A stretch of DNA of 64,000 nt from Mycoplasma zalophi (GCF_018914005.1 NZ_JAHMHI010000002.1:1-64000); one strand, 5' to 3'; positions 47,167 to 56,473 are shown, counted from the first letter of the stretch. Notes: generated by a model from the sequence alone, not told the origin. Numbers and translations are program-made.

Positions 47167-47505
47167 TTAATTAAACAATTCTTCAAGTAGTGGCATTATT
47201 TCTAACATTGTAGTAGCAATAGCTGGCCCACCATCAAAAATTGAACTAACCATAACTGCTTCAATAATTTCTTCTTTTGTTGCCCCCGCTTTTTTAGCTT
47301 TAGGTAAATGAGATTCTAAGCATCATATACATCTTTTTGAAGTTGCAATAGCACAGGCAATTAATTCTTTTTGCTTTGTAGATAATACATCATCTCTAAA
47401 AACAGTTCTAGAAAAATTTTCATAAGCTTCAATATAATCACCTTTTGCTTCTTTTAATTGTGTGTAATATTTTTGCTTCTTTTCTGGGTCATGAAATCCA
47501 TGCAT
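47167..47505 (-). CDS. Carboxymuconolactone decarboxylase / AhpD-like protein
   Basis: 112 aa. The CMD/AhpD core is visible: TKQKELIACAIATSKRC, the redox pair C-I-W-C followed by LESHLPKAKKAGATKEE with a conserved His, then a hydrophobic helix. In AhpD the CxxC-His set gives weak peroxidase or disulfide reductase activity. A role in oxidant defence beside trxA and trxB is inference. AAGGAG ribosome site before ATG 47503-47505. Confidence 0.88.
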
Positions 47506-47639
47506 TTCTTTTACTCCTTATTTTTCTTTATATTTTTAAACTATTATAACATTATTTTATAACTATTAACTGTGCAATATTATATAATTTACATATATTT
47601 ATTTAGTGAAAATTAATATTATTTTATGAAAGGAATAAA

Positions 47640-49079
47640 ATGGCAAAAAAATTAGAAAAAATTACCCCATTAGAAGAAGATTTTTCAAAATGATATTTAG
47701 ACGTAATTAAAAATGGAGATCTAATTAGTTATGGAAAAGCTAGAGGTACAATTATTTTTAAACCTTTATCATATGGTATTTGAGAAAATATTCAAAAAAA
47801 CCTAGATATCGAATTTAAGAAACAAGGTGTAAAAAATGTTTATTTCCCGCTTTTAATTCCTGATTCATTAATTCAAAAAGAAAAAGATCACTTAGAAGGA
47901 TTTAACCCTGAACTAGCAACAGTTACTGAAGTTGGAGGAAAACCTTTAACTGAAAAATATTATATCCGTCCTACAAGTGAAGTTTTATTTTCAACTTATT
48001 TTAAAGATAATGTTGAAAGTTATAATGATTTACCATTAATTTATAATCAATGAGCAAATGTTATTAGATGAGAAAAAACAACTAATCCATTTTTACGTAC
48101 TACAGAATTTTTATGACAAGAAGGACATACAGTTCATGCCGATGCGTTAGAAGCTAGAAAATTAACAAAAACTATGCTAAGAATTTATGCTAATTTTCTT
48201 AAAAAATATTTATCATTGCCAGTTATTCAAGGTAAAAAAACACCTAGAGAAAAATTTTCAGGTGCATGTTCTACTTATACAATTGAAGCTATGATGAAAG
48301 ATGGGCGTGCACTTCAAGCAGGAACAAGTCATTATTTATCACAAAATTTTACAAAAGTTTTTGATATCACTTTTAAAAACAAAGAAAACCAACGTGAATA
48401 TGCTTATGGAACAAGTTGGGGAGTAACTACAAGACTTATTGGTGCCTTAATTATGGCTCATGGTGATGATAGAGGTATTATTATTCCTCCAAGAGTAGCA
48501 CCTGTACAAATTGATGTGTTAGAAATTTTTGGACATAAAGATCCAAAAGTAAAAGAATTTGCTCAAGAAGTAAAAAAATACTTATCTAAATTTTTCCGTG
48601 TTGAACTTGATTCAAGTAATAAAAATCCAGGTTTTAAAGCTTCTAATAGTGAAATCCATGGTACACCATTAAGAATTGAAATAGGTTCAAAAGAAGCAGA
48701 AACAAAAGAAATTATTTTAATAAGAAGAGATACATTAGAAAAACAAACTATAAAATTTGATAAATCCATAAAAACAACAATTAAAAAATTATTTGATGAT
48801 ATTCATAAAAATTTATATAATCAAGCGCATAAAAGAATGATTGATAATATAGTTACAACAAATGATTATCAAGAATTTAAACAAAAAATTGCTGAAGGAA
48901 AATGAGTTATGATTCCTTTTTGTGGTGATGAAACCGCTGAGGAATTTATTCAACAAGAAACAGGCGCTACAGCACGTTGTATCCCATTTAAAGACCCAAT
49001 TAAAATCAATAAAAAATCAAGTTGTGTTATAAATGGAACAGAAACAAAACGGAATGTAATTTTTGCAAAATCTTATTAA
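47640..49079 (+). CDS. proS: Prolyl-tRNA synthetase (eukaryote-like type)
   Basis: 479-aa class II aminoacyl-tRNA synthetase. Motif 2 and 3 regions: YYIRPTSEVLFSTYF, WANVIRWEKTTNPFLRT, EFLWQEGHTVH and GTSWGVTTRLIGALIM. It has the C-terminal zinc-type domain ending in KSY and lacks the bacterial editing insertion, placing it in the archaeal/eukaryal-type ProRS that mycoplasmas use. A Cys cluster in the last domain is partial (CGDE.., CIPF, CVI). AAAGGAA ribosome site. Confidence 0.96.
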
Positions 49080-49167
49080 TGATATAAAAAAACACAAAAA
49101 AATTACTTTTTTAAAATTTAATTATTATTTCTATATAATATAAATATAAAAATTAAAGGAGATAAAA

Positions 49168-49467
49168 ATGATAAAACAAGTTAAAAAAGATGAAACTTTA
49201 GATCTATCTGCGCCAAAAAATATTGTACTATTTACCGCAACATGATGTGGTATGTGTTCAATGTTTAAACCTGTTGTAGAAGAATTTGTAGCTAAACATA
49301 ATGAAGTTGTTGTTTATTCTGTTGATGTTGATGAAAACCGTCAATTAGCAAGAGATTATGGAATTACTTCAATTCCAAGTTACTACATTTTCGAAAACGG
49401 AAAAATGGTAGATTCAAAAGTTGGATTCATTCCTTTACCACAATTAGAAAAATTAGTTTTAGGTTAA
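49168..49467 (+). CDS. trxA: Thioredoxin
   Basis: 99-aa thioredoxin fold. The active site is WCGMC in TATWCGMCSMF, where the family norm is WCGPC. The cis-Pro loop ITSIPSYYIF and the Gly-rich end are normal. It reduces protein disulfides with TrxB as electron donor. The Pro-to-Met change should alter redox potential in the direction known from thioredoxin variants, but the effect here is inference. AAAGGAG ribosome site. A HAD gene follows 3 nt after the stop. Confidence 0.93.
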
Positions 49468-49470
49468 TAT

Positions 49471-50265
49471 ATGGAATTTAGACCGCAAGCTATATTTATT
49501 GATTTAGATGGAACTTTAGTTGATTTAAAAAACAATAACATTAGTACCATGAACATAAATACCATACAAAATATAAATAAAAAAATTCCTTGCTTTATTT
49601 CAACAGGACGAGGATTTAATAAAAATTTATTAGAAATGACTAATATGTTAGGTTTAAACTATGGTGTTGCTCAAAATGGTGCAATTATCTTTGATAAAGT
49701 TGGAAATATAATAAAAAAATACACAATCAATAAATCATCTTATTTAAACATTGTGGATTTATTATCAAAAGAAAAATTTTCTTTTTTTGTTAACTCACAA
49801 AAAATTATATATTCAGATACTTTAATGTCAAGGATTATTAAGTTTTTTAAAAAAGAGTATACAGTACAAAAAAATTCACAAGCCAAAAATATTGATGATG
49901 TTACTAAAATATTAGTTATTTCATCTAAAAAAAATAAATTAACAGAATTAAAAAATAAATTATTAAAAGAATTTATTGACGTTAATGTTGTTTCAATTGG
50001 AAATAATAGAGCTTTAGAAATTACTGATATTAATGCAACAAAAGGTAAAGCAAATAGCTTTATATGTTCATTAATAAATATAGATCCACTAAAAGCTATT
50101 CATATCGGAGATAGTATGAATGATGCAAGTTCTGTAAATCATTTAGGTGGATTAATTGCAATGAAAAATTCAAATCAAGAACTTAAAAATATAGCAACAG
50201 AAATAGGATTTAATTACAAAAAATCAGGTGTTGCTAAAACATTAAATAAATTAATAAAATTATAA
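49471..50265 (+). CDS. HAD-superfamily (Cof-type) hydrolase
   Basis: 264 aa. Motif I IFIDLDGTLVDL, motif II FISTGRGF and motif IV IHIGDSMNDASS. It has a C2 cap, so it is probably a phosphatase of sugar phosphates or flavin-like substrates. It starts three bases after trxA and lacks its own strong ribosome site, so coupled expression is likely. A terminator starts at its stop codon. Confidence 0.88.
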   Translation: MEFRPQAIFIDLDGTLVDLKNNNISTMNINTIQNINKKIPCFISTGRGFNKNLLEMTNMLGLNYGVAQNGAIIFDKVGNIIKKYTINKSSYLNIVDLLSKEKFSFFVNSQKIIYSDTLMSRIIKFFKKEYTVQKNSQAKNIDDVTKILVISSKKNKLTELKNKLLKEFIDVNVVSIGNNRALEITDINATKGKANSFICSLINIDPLKAIHIGDSMNDASSVNHLGGLIAMKNSNQELKNIATEIGFNYKKSGVAKTLNKLIKL

Positions 50266-50290
50266 TGAAGCTTCATGCTTCATTTTTTTA
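50264..50290 (+). terminator. Terminator after HAD gene
   Basis: AATGAAGC with GCTTCATT around TTCAT, then a T-run. Confidence 0.9.
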
Positions 50291-50333
50291 TTTAGTTTTT
50301 TATTTTTTTTGTAACAAAATTTAAATTTATATA

Positions 50334-50339
50334 TATAAT
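50334..50339 (+). promoter_or_regulatory. -10 box of the tRNA-Cys/Arg pair
   Basis: TATAAT 30 nt before tRNA-Cys. Confidence 0.5.
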
Positions 50340-50368
50340 ATTAATGCATAAATTAGAAGCTATGTGTT

Positions 50369-50443
50369 GCCACCATAGCCAAACGGCCAAGGCAAAGGTC
50401 TGCAACACCTCGATTACCGGTTCGAATCCGGTTGGTGGCTCCA
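50369..50443 (+). tRNA. tRNA-Cys (GCA)
   Basis: 75 nt. Acceptor GCCACCA with TGGTGGC, anticodon loop CTGCAAC, T-arm ACCGGTTCGAATCCGGT, encoded CCA. Confidence 0.95.
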
Positions 50444-50447
50444 ATGT

Positions 50448-50524
50448 GCGCCCGTAGCTCAATTGGACAGAGTGTTTGGTTACGGCCCAAAAGGTTGCGG
50501 GTTCGACTCCTGCCGGGCGCGCCA
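50448..50524 (+). tRNA. tRNA-Arg (ACG)
   Basis: 77 nt. Acceptor GCGCCCG with CGGGCGC, anticodon loop TTACGGC, encoded CCA. A34 would normally be edited to inosine. Confidence 0.95.
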
Positions 50525-50540
50525 TTTCAAGAAATTGACC

Positions 50541-50568
50541 AAAGCAACAATTAAGTTGCTTTTTTTAT
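50541..50568 (+). terminator. Terminator after tRNA-Arg
   Basis: AAAGCAAC with GTTGCTTT, AATTAA loop, T-run. Confidence 0.9.
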
Positions 50569-50574
50569 TAAAAA

Positions 50575-50600
50575 AATAAAGTCAACATAGTGACTTTATT
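50575..50600 (-). terminator. Terminator of the 2-TM gene trio
   Basis: AATAAAGTCA with TGACTTTATT around ACATAG. On the minus strand it is followed by a T-rich run. Confidence 0.75.
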
Positions 50601-51000
50601 AATTTTCTTTATCGATATCATAAATTGCATTTGCCATTTGTGATATATTGAATTCTTCAGGGTTTTTTAAATAATTTTCTTTTAATTGCTGAATACTTCT
50701 TAATTTAGCTAAGTTTTTTTCTCTTGAATTCTTAAAGTCAAAGAAAAGTAAAACAGATTGTAAAAAAACAACGATTGTAGAAATGATAGCAATAATTAAA
50801 AATAATAGTTTTAAAGTTGGTTCACTATTTCAACGAATTGCAAATAAGTTTAAGAGTATTTGTAAACTTGAAATAACCATAATTGTTATTGCAATTAAAA
50901 TATAAATTAATCTACTTATAATAAATTTTTTTCGATAAATTGCAATTTTTTCATTAGAATCTTTTATTTCTTCAAAATTTAAATTGTCTTTATTTTCCAT
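50599..51000 (-). CDS. 2-TM protein C of trio (DUF4231/SLATT-like)
   Basis: 133 aa. Two hydrophobic helices, about residues 28-50 and 64-87, separated by a short NSEPTLK turn. An amphipathic charged tail of about 45 residues follows (KNLAKLRSIQQLKENYL). This 2-TM plus helix build resembles the DUF4231/SLATT group, whose members serve as membrane effectors in conflict systems or are uncharacterised. The N-terminus MENKDNL echoes MENKENL of the first gene of the trio, suggesting duplication. It overlaps the upstream gene by 11 nt. Confidence 0.7.
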
Positions 51001-51418
51001 TTTCTACTCCTTGTCATTTTAAATTACAGATTTCAGCAACTTTTTTAAAGAAAGTTAAATCTCTATTTTTGTGTTTATATTCTCCTATTTTTTCTTTTCA
51101 CAATAATGATTCAAAATTAATTTTATTAATTCTTATTTTATATTTATTGATCTTTTTATTTAAAACAAAAAAACTAATTAAAGATGTTAAAAAAGTAATA
51201 GCAGCACTTATACCGGTTGTTATTAAAAGATATTTGTTTCAATCACCAAAGCCATCAAATCCGTTATATAGTTGAATTGATCCCAAAATACTAATAGTTA
51301 AAGAGATTAACATAATTACAACATTTAAAAAGTAATATCAAAATGAATATATTCATAATTTTTTTGCTAATTTATCTTTTATATCATTTACAAATTCAAT
51401 TGGATTACTTGTTGTCAT
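50990..51418 (-). CDS. 2-TM protein B of trio (DUF4231/SLATT-like)
   Basis: 142 aa. Helices at about residues 35-52 (LNVVIMLISLTISILG) and 68-90 (LLITTGISAAITFLTSLISFF). The tail reads WKEKIGEYKHKNRDLTFF, matching the W..Y motif area typical of DUF4231-like proteins. Several Trp are TGA. It overlaps the first gene of the trio by 14 nt and the third by 11 nt, so the three are translated together. Function unknown. Confidence 0.72.
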
Positions 51419-51902
51419 TTTTACCTACTAAAACATTTATAATAATATCTTTAATTTTTTGGTTGGGCTTATCATCTTTTAATTTAATAATTTCATCTTT
51501 TTGTTTTTTGTATTCATTTGATGTGTATTTTGTGTCATTTATATAGCACATATTTATATAAAATAATGATTCATAAATTTTTTTGTAACTATATGTTTTT
51601 GCTCTTGATTTATAAATTGCTTGAACAACTGCTAAAATAAACAAAGCAATTGTGGAAACAGAAACAAAAATAGTAAGTATGATGCTATTTGCCTCTTCCT
51701 TAGGAGCTGTTTTTAGTCATTGCACTCCTAATTTTATTGTGAAACTACTCAAAATTAAAACAGAAAGGTTAAGAAGTAAAATAGCAAAATTTATAACTGA
51801 CTGTAAAATTGTTGCAAATTTTATCTTTTTTATAAATTTATTTGAATTTTGTTCAATATATTTAAGAATTCTTTGATTTGTTAAATTTTCTTTATTTTCC
51901 AT
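51405..51902 (-). CDS. 2-TM protein A of trio (DUF4231/SLATT-like)
   Basis: 165 aa, first gene of the minus-strand trio. Helices at about residues 28-56 (LQSVINFAILLLNLSVLIL) and 71-93 (LTIFVSVSTIALFILAVV). The charged tail has SYKKIYESLFYINMCYI and ends in Lys-rich repeats. TATAAT lies 7 nt before the ATG, with no ribosome site, so it is probably leaderless. It is transcribed divergently from CIRCE-hrcA, sharing a short intergenic region. Confidence 0.72.
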
Positions 51903-51935
51903 AAATAATATTATACAGCAATAGTTAAAATAAAT

Positions 51936-51962
51936 TTAGCAGTCGCAATTAAATTGTGCTAA
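51936..51962. promoter_or_regulatory. CIRCE-like heat-shock operator
   Basis: TTAGCAGTC - 9 nt - TTGTGCTAA, against the consensus TTAGCACTC-N9-GAGTGCTAA. The outer arms TTAGCA and TGCTAA are intact and the inner bases deviate. It lies just upstream of the -10 TATAAT at 51980-51985 for hrcA and is about 25 nt from the divergent promoter of the 2-TM trio. Confidence 0.82.
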
Positions 51963-51979
51963 TAGATTGCTAATTTTGC

Positions 51980-51985
51980 TATAAT
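51980..51985 (+). promoter_or_regulatory. -10 box of hrcA-grpE
   Basis: TATAAT 18 nt downstream of the CIRCE-like element. HrcA binding there would block this promoter. The AAAGAGG ribosome site follows at about 52013-52019. Confidence 0.6.
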
Positions 51986-52024
51986 ATTATATATAAATCT
52001 AAAAAGCATAATAAAGAGGTAACA

Positions 52025-53020
52025 ATGGAACAAATCAATTTTAAGGAACAAGACATTTTAAAAAAAATTGTTGAAATTTATATAGAAACAGGACAGCCCG
52101 TTGGTTCACAATTTTTAGGAGATAAATTCCAAATGGAATGTTCTAGTGCGACGATAAGAAATTTAATGCATAGTTTAGAAAAAAAAGGTTACTTGCAAAA
52201 AAATCATACAAGTAGTGGGAGGATTCCCTCTATTCAAGGTTTAGAATATTATGCAAAATATTTAGCATATAATCCTCAAAAATATCTAGAAGATAAATTA
52301 CAAGATATTTTAGCAAAAAGAAGATTAAATATTGATACAACCATAGAACAAGCTGCAAATGTTATAAGTGAAGTTGCAGGTTTAACTTTAATAACAACAT
52401 CAAATAACTCTTCAGAAGTTTTAAAAAGTATTCAATTAACTGTTTTAAATGGTTATTCAGCAATTATTGTTTTAATTACAAGTACAGGAAGAGTTGAATC
52501 AAAAATGTTTAATTTTGATGCTAAAAAAATTGATATAGAAGATGTAAGAATAGCAGTTAAATTATTTAAAGATAGGTTAATTGATACACCATTAATTGAA
52601 CTTTCAGCGCGTGCTTATGCTCTTATTCCAATGTTTTCAAATCAAGTTAAAAATTATGAATTAATAATTCAAGAGTTTATTAAAAATATTTTCGTTTTTA
52701 AAGAAGAAAATGTCGCTAAAATATATAATAAAAATCAAATAATTTTAAGTCGTGATATTTCAAGAGAAAAAATTGTTGAAATATTAGACTTTGTAGAAAA
52801 TCATTCCGTTTGAGAAGCTCTTGAAAATGAATTAGATGAAGATAGCAGTATAAGATTTGACATTAAGCAACCTAATATAAGTTTAATATCTAAAAAAATA
52901 GAATTTGAAAATGAAAAAAACATCAAAGAAATAACTATAGTAGGTTCATCTAGAATAGATTATTCAAAAGCATTTGATACATTAGATACAGTAGAAAAAT
53001 TACTTAAAAAGGACTTATAA
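52025..53020 (+). CDS. hrcA: Heat-inducible transcription repressor HrcA
   Basis: 331 aa. The winged-helix N-terminus has ETGQPVGSQFL and ATIRNLMHSLEKKGYLQK, then HTSSGRIPSIQGLEYY, the diagnostic HrcA stretch. The GAF-like core and C-terminal part, with the family GSSRIDYSKAF segment, follow. It represses chaperone genes via CIRCE, and a CIRCE-like site lies directly upstream, implying autoregulation. One TGA Trp (VWEALENE). It overlaps grpE by one base (TAATG). Confidence 0.95.
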
Positions 53021-53844
53021 TGATAAAAAATAATGAAATAATTGTAAAAGAATTTGATAATATTACTTTAAATTTAATAACTAAAAAAGAAAATGAAAAA
53101 GCATCTAACGAAACAAAAAAAATAGTTTTAGGTTTTCATGAAATTGATTTATTTGTAGAAAAATATTTATTAGAAACAAAAAACATAATATTAAATAAAA
53201 AATATGATTTAGAAAATCAAGAAACAAAAACAAAATACACAATTGAAATATTAAAAGTTTTTTCACCAACTAAAAGTAGAATAGAAGAAAGAAAATTAAT
53301 TCAAACCTTAAAACAAAAAGTAAATGATCAAAATTTACAAATTGCACAATATATTACAAAAATATTTTCTTATGAACAAGATTTAAATAAAAAACAAGAA
53401 GAATTTAAAAAAATAGCGTCAGATTTACAAGCTAAAGCACAAGTTGAAATAAATAAATTTAGAGAACATAATTCTGAACAAACCAAAAAAGAAATTGAAG
53501 AAATTAAAAAATACGCATTACAGGACTTTTTTGAAGATTTTTTGATGTCTTTAAACAATTTAGAAATAGCTATTAATGTTGGTTTAAAATCTCAAAATGC
53601 TGAAGTGTCAGCTTATACTAAAGGGTTTTTAATGTTGTTAACTAAAATGCAAAATACATTAGAAGATTATGGAATTTCTAAAATTGATCCTCAAATTGGA
53701 GATATGTTTGATGCTAACGTTCACCAAGTATTTGATTTTGATGATCAAGGTGTCGAAACTGAAACAATTTTAAAAGTAAAATCTGCTGGATATAAATTAC
53801 ATGATCGTGTTTTAAAACCTGCTCTTGTTGTTATTCAAAAGTAA
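53020..53844 (+). CDS. grpE: Nucleotide exchange factor GrpE with N-terminal extension
   Basis: 274 aa, against about 190 in most bacteria. The GrpE core starts near residue 90: long coiled-coil (LKQKVNDQNLQIAQ, AKAQVEINKFREH), then FFEDFLMSLNNLEIAINVG, KGFLMLLTKMQNTLEDYGI and the C-terminal beta domain with DPQIGDMFDANVHQVF and HDRVLKPALVVI. The first 90 residues, with VLGFHEIDLFVEKYLLETK and YTIEILKV, are extra. It works with DnaK/DnaJ, which are not in this window. It is coupled to hrcA. Confidence 0.94.
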   Translation: MIKNNEIIVKEFDNITLNLITKKENEKASNETKKIVLGFHEIDLFVEKYLLETKNIILNKKYDLENQETKTKYTIEILKVFSPTKSRIEERKLIQTLKQKVNDQNLQIAQYITKIFSYEQDLNKKQEEFKKIASDLQAKAQVEINKFREHNSEQTKKEIEEIKKYALQDFFEDFLMSLNNLEIAINVGLKSQNAEVSAYTKGFLMLLTKMQNTLEDYGISKIDPQIGDMFDANVHQVFDFDDQGVETETILKVKSAGYKLHDRVLKPALVVIQK

Positions 53845-53850
53845 AAAATT

Positions 53851-53881
53851 AATTAAGGTAAAATAAACCTTAATTTTTTTA
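53851..53881 (+). terminator. Terminator after grpE
   Basis: AATTAAGGT with ACCTTAATT, 7-nt loop, then a T-run. Confidence 0.88.
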
Positions 53882-53901
53882 ACAAATTATTTTTTTTAAT
53901 G

Positions 53902-53907
53902 TATAAT
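53902..53907 (+). promoter_or_regulatory. -10 box of the tRNA-Thr/Leu pair
   Basis: TATAAT 22 nt before tRNA-Thr(TGT). Confidence 0.5.
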
Positions 53908-53928
53908 ATATAAGCAAACTAAATAAAT

Positions 53929-54004
<76 letters not shown>

Positions 54005-54007
54005 TTT

Positions 54008-54092
54008 GCGCGAGTGGTGAAATTGGCAGACACGCTAGTTTTAGGCACTAGTGCTTTACGGCGTGAGGGTTCAAGTCCCTCCTCGCGCACCA
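54008..54092 (+). tRNA. tRNA-Leu (TAG)
   Basis: 85 nt class II tRNA. Acceptor GCGCGAG with CTCGCGC, anticodon loop TTTAGGC, variable arm GCTTTACGGC, encoded CCA. Confidence 0.95.
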
Positions 54093-54108
54093 AATCTTGC
54101 AAAAGTCC

Positions 54109-54134
54109 AAAATTGCTCCTAAGCAATTTTTTTT
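54109..54134 (+). terminator. Terminator after tRNA-Leu
   Basis: AATTGCT-CCTA-AGCAATT followed by a T-run. Confidence 0.85.
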
Positions 54135-54252
54135 ATGTTTATTAAATTAAGGTTAAAAAAAGCAAAAAGTGAATTTTTAGCCTTTTTTTTATGCTTTTTT
54201 TAATTTTTTATTTTTTTTGTTTTAAAATTAAATAGTAAACATAGGAGGAATT

Positions 54253-54720
54253 ATGTATGAATTCAGAGAAGAAGTAGATATAGTTGATGGGAAAAAACAA
54301 GGTCCAGCAATTTTTTATTTTAAATGTGGTACTACAGAATTTTATAATTATGTTGATGGACTAAAACAAGGACCTGCAACATTAAAAGTTCCTAATGGTG
54401 ATGTAGCTAATTATACTTATAAAAACGGTAAAGCTGAAGGTGATGCTACAATGACGTATGCAAATGGAGATAAAGAAGTTTTTACATATGTAAATAATCT
54501 AAAACATGGTGAAGCAACATTTTATTACGCAAATGGCGATAAAGAAATAACTAATTATACAAATGATTATTTAGAAGGCCCAGCAACATTTTTTTATGCA
54601 AATGGTGACGTCGCACACTATAAATACTTTAGAAATAAAAAAGAAGGTGAATATATTCTTAAAAAAGTAAATGGTGAAGAAATAAAATCTGTTTACCGTT
54701 CAGGATATAAAGTGAAATAA
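54253..54720 (+). CDS. MORN-type repeat protein
   Basis: 155 aa made of about six beta-hairpin repeats of 22-23 residues with the pattern G-x-A-x-x-x-Y-A-N-G-D-x-x-x-Y (for example GPATFFYANGDVAHYKY and GEATFYYANGDKEITNY). This is the MORN/toxin-WKG style antigenic repeat found in signalling scaffolds and some secreted proteins. There is no signal peptide or membrane helix, so it is probably cytoplasmic. AGGAGG lies 6 nt before the ATG, the strongest ribosome site in the neighbourhood, and terminators flank the gene, so it is expressed alone. Confidence 0.8.
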   Translation: MYEFREEVDIVDGKKQGPAIFYFKCGTTEFYNYVDGLKQGPATLKVPNGDVANYTYKNGKAEGDATMTYANGDKEVFTYVNNLKHGEATFYYANGDKEITNYTNDYLEGPATFFYANGDVAHYKYFRNKKEGEYILKKVNGEEIKSVYRSGYKVK

Positions 54721-54722
54721 TT

Positions 54723-54750
54723 AAACTGCTTATCTTAGCAGTTTTTTTAT
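54723..54750 (+). terminator. Terminator after MORN gene
   Basis: AAACTGCT with AGCAGTTT around TATCTT, then a T-run. Confidence 0.9.
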
Positions 54751-54792
54751 TATTTGTAATAATAGTTTACAATTTAAATGCTAGGAGAAAAT

Positions 54793-55650
54793 ATGTTTTA
54801 TGCATTAAATAAAAAAAAGTCAATAAGTTCCTTTAAAATGATAAGAGAATTCCAAAAAACTCATAACATAAAAAAAATAGGTCACGCAGGTACTTTAGAT
54901 CCTCTTGCAGAAGGATTGTTAATAGTTGCAACTGAAAATGATACAAAATTACTTGATTATTTAATAACTCAAGATAAAGAATACATTTGTACTATGCAAC
55001 TTTGAGCATCAAGTGCTTCTTTTGATTCAGAAGAAGAAGTAACTTATTTACCAAAAACATCAATAACTCATAAAGAACTTAAACAAGCATTTGAAAAAAT
55101 TAAAAAACAAACTAAACAAACTCCACCAAATTTTAGTGCTAAAAAAATAAATGGGGTTAGAGCTTATAAATTAGCAAGAAATAATGAAGATTTTAGTTTA
55201 AAAACCAATGATATTAAGATATATACTTTAGATTTAGTTGAATATAATTTACAAACAGGAATAATAAAATTTCAAACAAAAGTTTCAAAAGGAACTTATA
55301 TTAGGTCAATTGTTCATGATTTAGGACTTGAATTAAAAACAGATGCAATTATGACTGAATTATTTAGAACAAAAATTGGTAATATTGAAATAACTAAAAA
55401 TCAGGATTTTTATCAAATTATTGATTTTTATAAATTATTTGGTTTATTTTCTTATAAAATTAATAATACACAATTAAATATATTAAATAAAACACAAACT
55501 ATTTCTCCAAATGAAAAAGAAAATGGCAAAAGACTAATTACATACAATAATACAATTGTTGCCATTGCAGATTTTTTTGATAATAAAGTAAATATTATCA
55601 AAATTTTTTGACCCCAAGTTTTAAAAGAAATAGAGAAAAGAGATCAATAA
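54793..55650 (+). CDS. truB: tRNA pseudouridine-55 synthase
   Basis: 285 aa. The N-terminal YALNKKKSISSFKM and KIGHAGTLDPLAEGLLIV (catalytic Asp in TLDPLA) identify TruB, which modifies U55 in the tRNA T-loop. C-terminal elements SKGTYIRSIVHDLG fit. The start at ATG 54793 is chosen because CTAGGAGAA precedes it; the upstream in-frame ATG at 54778 would contain that ribosome site. It is coupled to the HAD gene by TAATG. Confidence 0.95.
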
Positions 55651-56471
55651 TGAATAAAAAATATAAATTAATTGCTTTTGATATTGATGGAACTATTTTA
55701 CCATTTAAAGATGGTGAAAAAAACTTACCTTTATCAGATACAATTAAAAAAATGTTTAAAAAATTAAAAGAAAAGGGATTTATTATTGCTTTTTCTACAG
55801 CTAGAGATATTTTTACTATCGGAAATAAATTAGATACTCCTTATGTTGATTATTTTATCGGTGGTAACGGGTCATTTATTTTAGATGTACAAAAAAAAGA
55901 ATACATTTTTGAAAAGCAAATAAGTGTTGAAGATTTTAAAGTTTTTTATGAAAATACAAAAGATTTAGGAATAGCTTTTTCAATAGTGGGAAAAAATAAA
56001 GGTTATTACAATGAACACTTCAATATCAATCATTGATTTTATGAACCATTTAAAAATGATTTTTTTGATATTTCAGAGTATTTTAAAGCAGAAGATAAAT
56101 CTAACTTTTTAATAACAGTAATTTCAAAAGAAATTCCTTTAACAAAAAAATATTATGAAAATTTATTTGAATGACATAATTTAGATGTTACAGTTCAAGC
56201 AAATTGAGAAGGTGGTATTTTTATTGCTGCAAAAGGAGTTAATAAAGCAAAGGGACTAGAAATTCTAACTCAAAAATTAAATATGACATTAGATCAAGTT
56301 GTTGCATTCGGTGATTCTGGTAATGATCGTGAAATGCTTGAAGAAGTAGGATTGGGTGTTGCGATGGCAAATGCTGAAGAAACTTTAAAAGAAATTGCAG
56401 ATGATGTTGCATATCATGTTGATGATTTTGGAACTTATAAATATTTATTAGAAAAAGGATTTATAGATTAA
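55650..56471 (+). CDS. HAD-superfamily (Cof-type) hydrolase
   Basis: 273 aa. Motif I LIAFDIDGTILPF, motif II IAFSTARDI and motif IV VAFGDSGNDREMLEEVG, with a C2 cap and KGVNKAKGLEIL before motif IV. The third Cof-type phosphatase in the window. The start ATG overlaps the truB stop by one base. ribF follows after 2 nt, so a flavin or sugar phosphate substrate is possible (inference from context). Confidence 0.9.
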
Positions 56472-56473
56472 AT

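Noticed and set aside
54155..54200. Second terminator or small RNA between tRNA-Leu and the MORN gene
   Set aside because: The complementary A/T runs are low complexity with weak G/C support, so nothing specific can be claimed.
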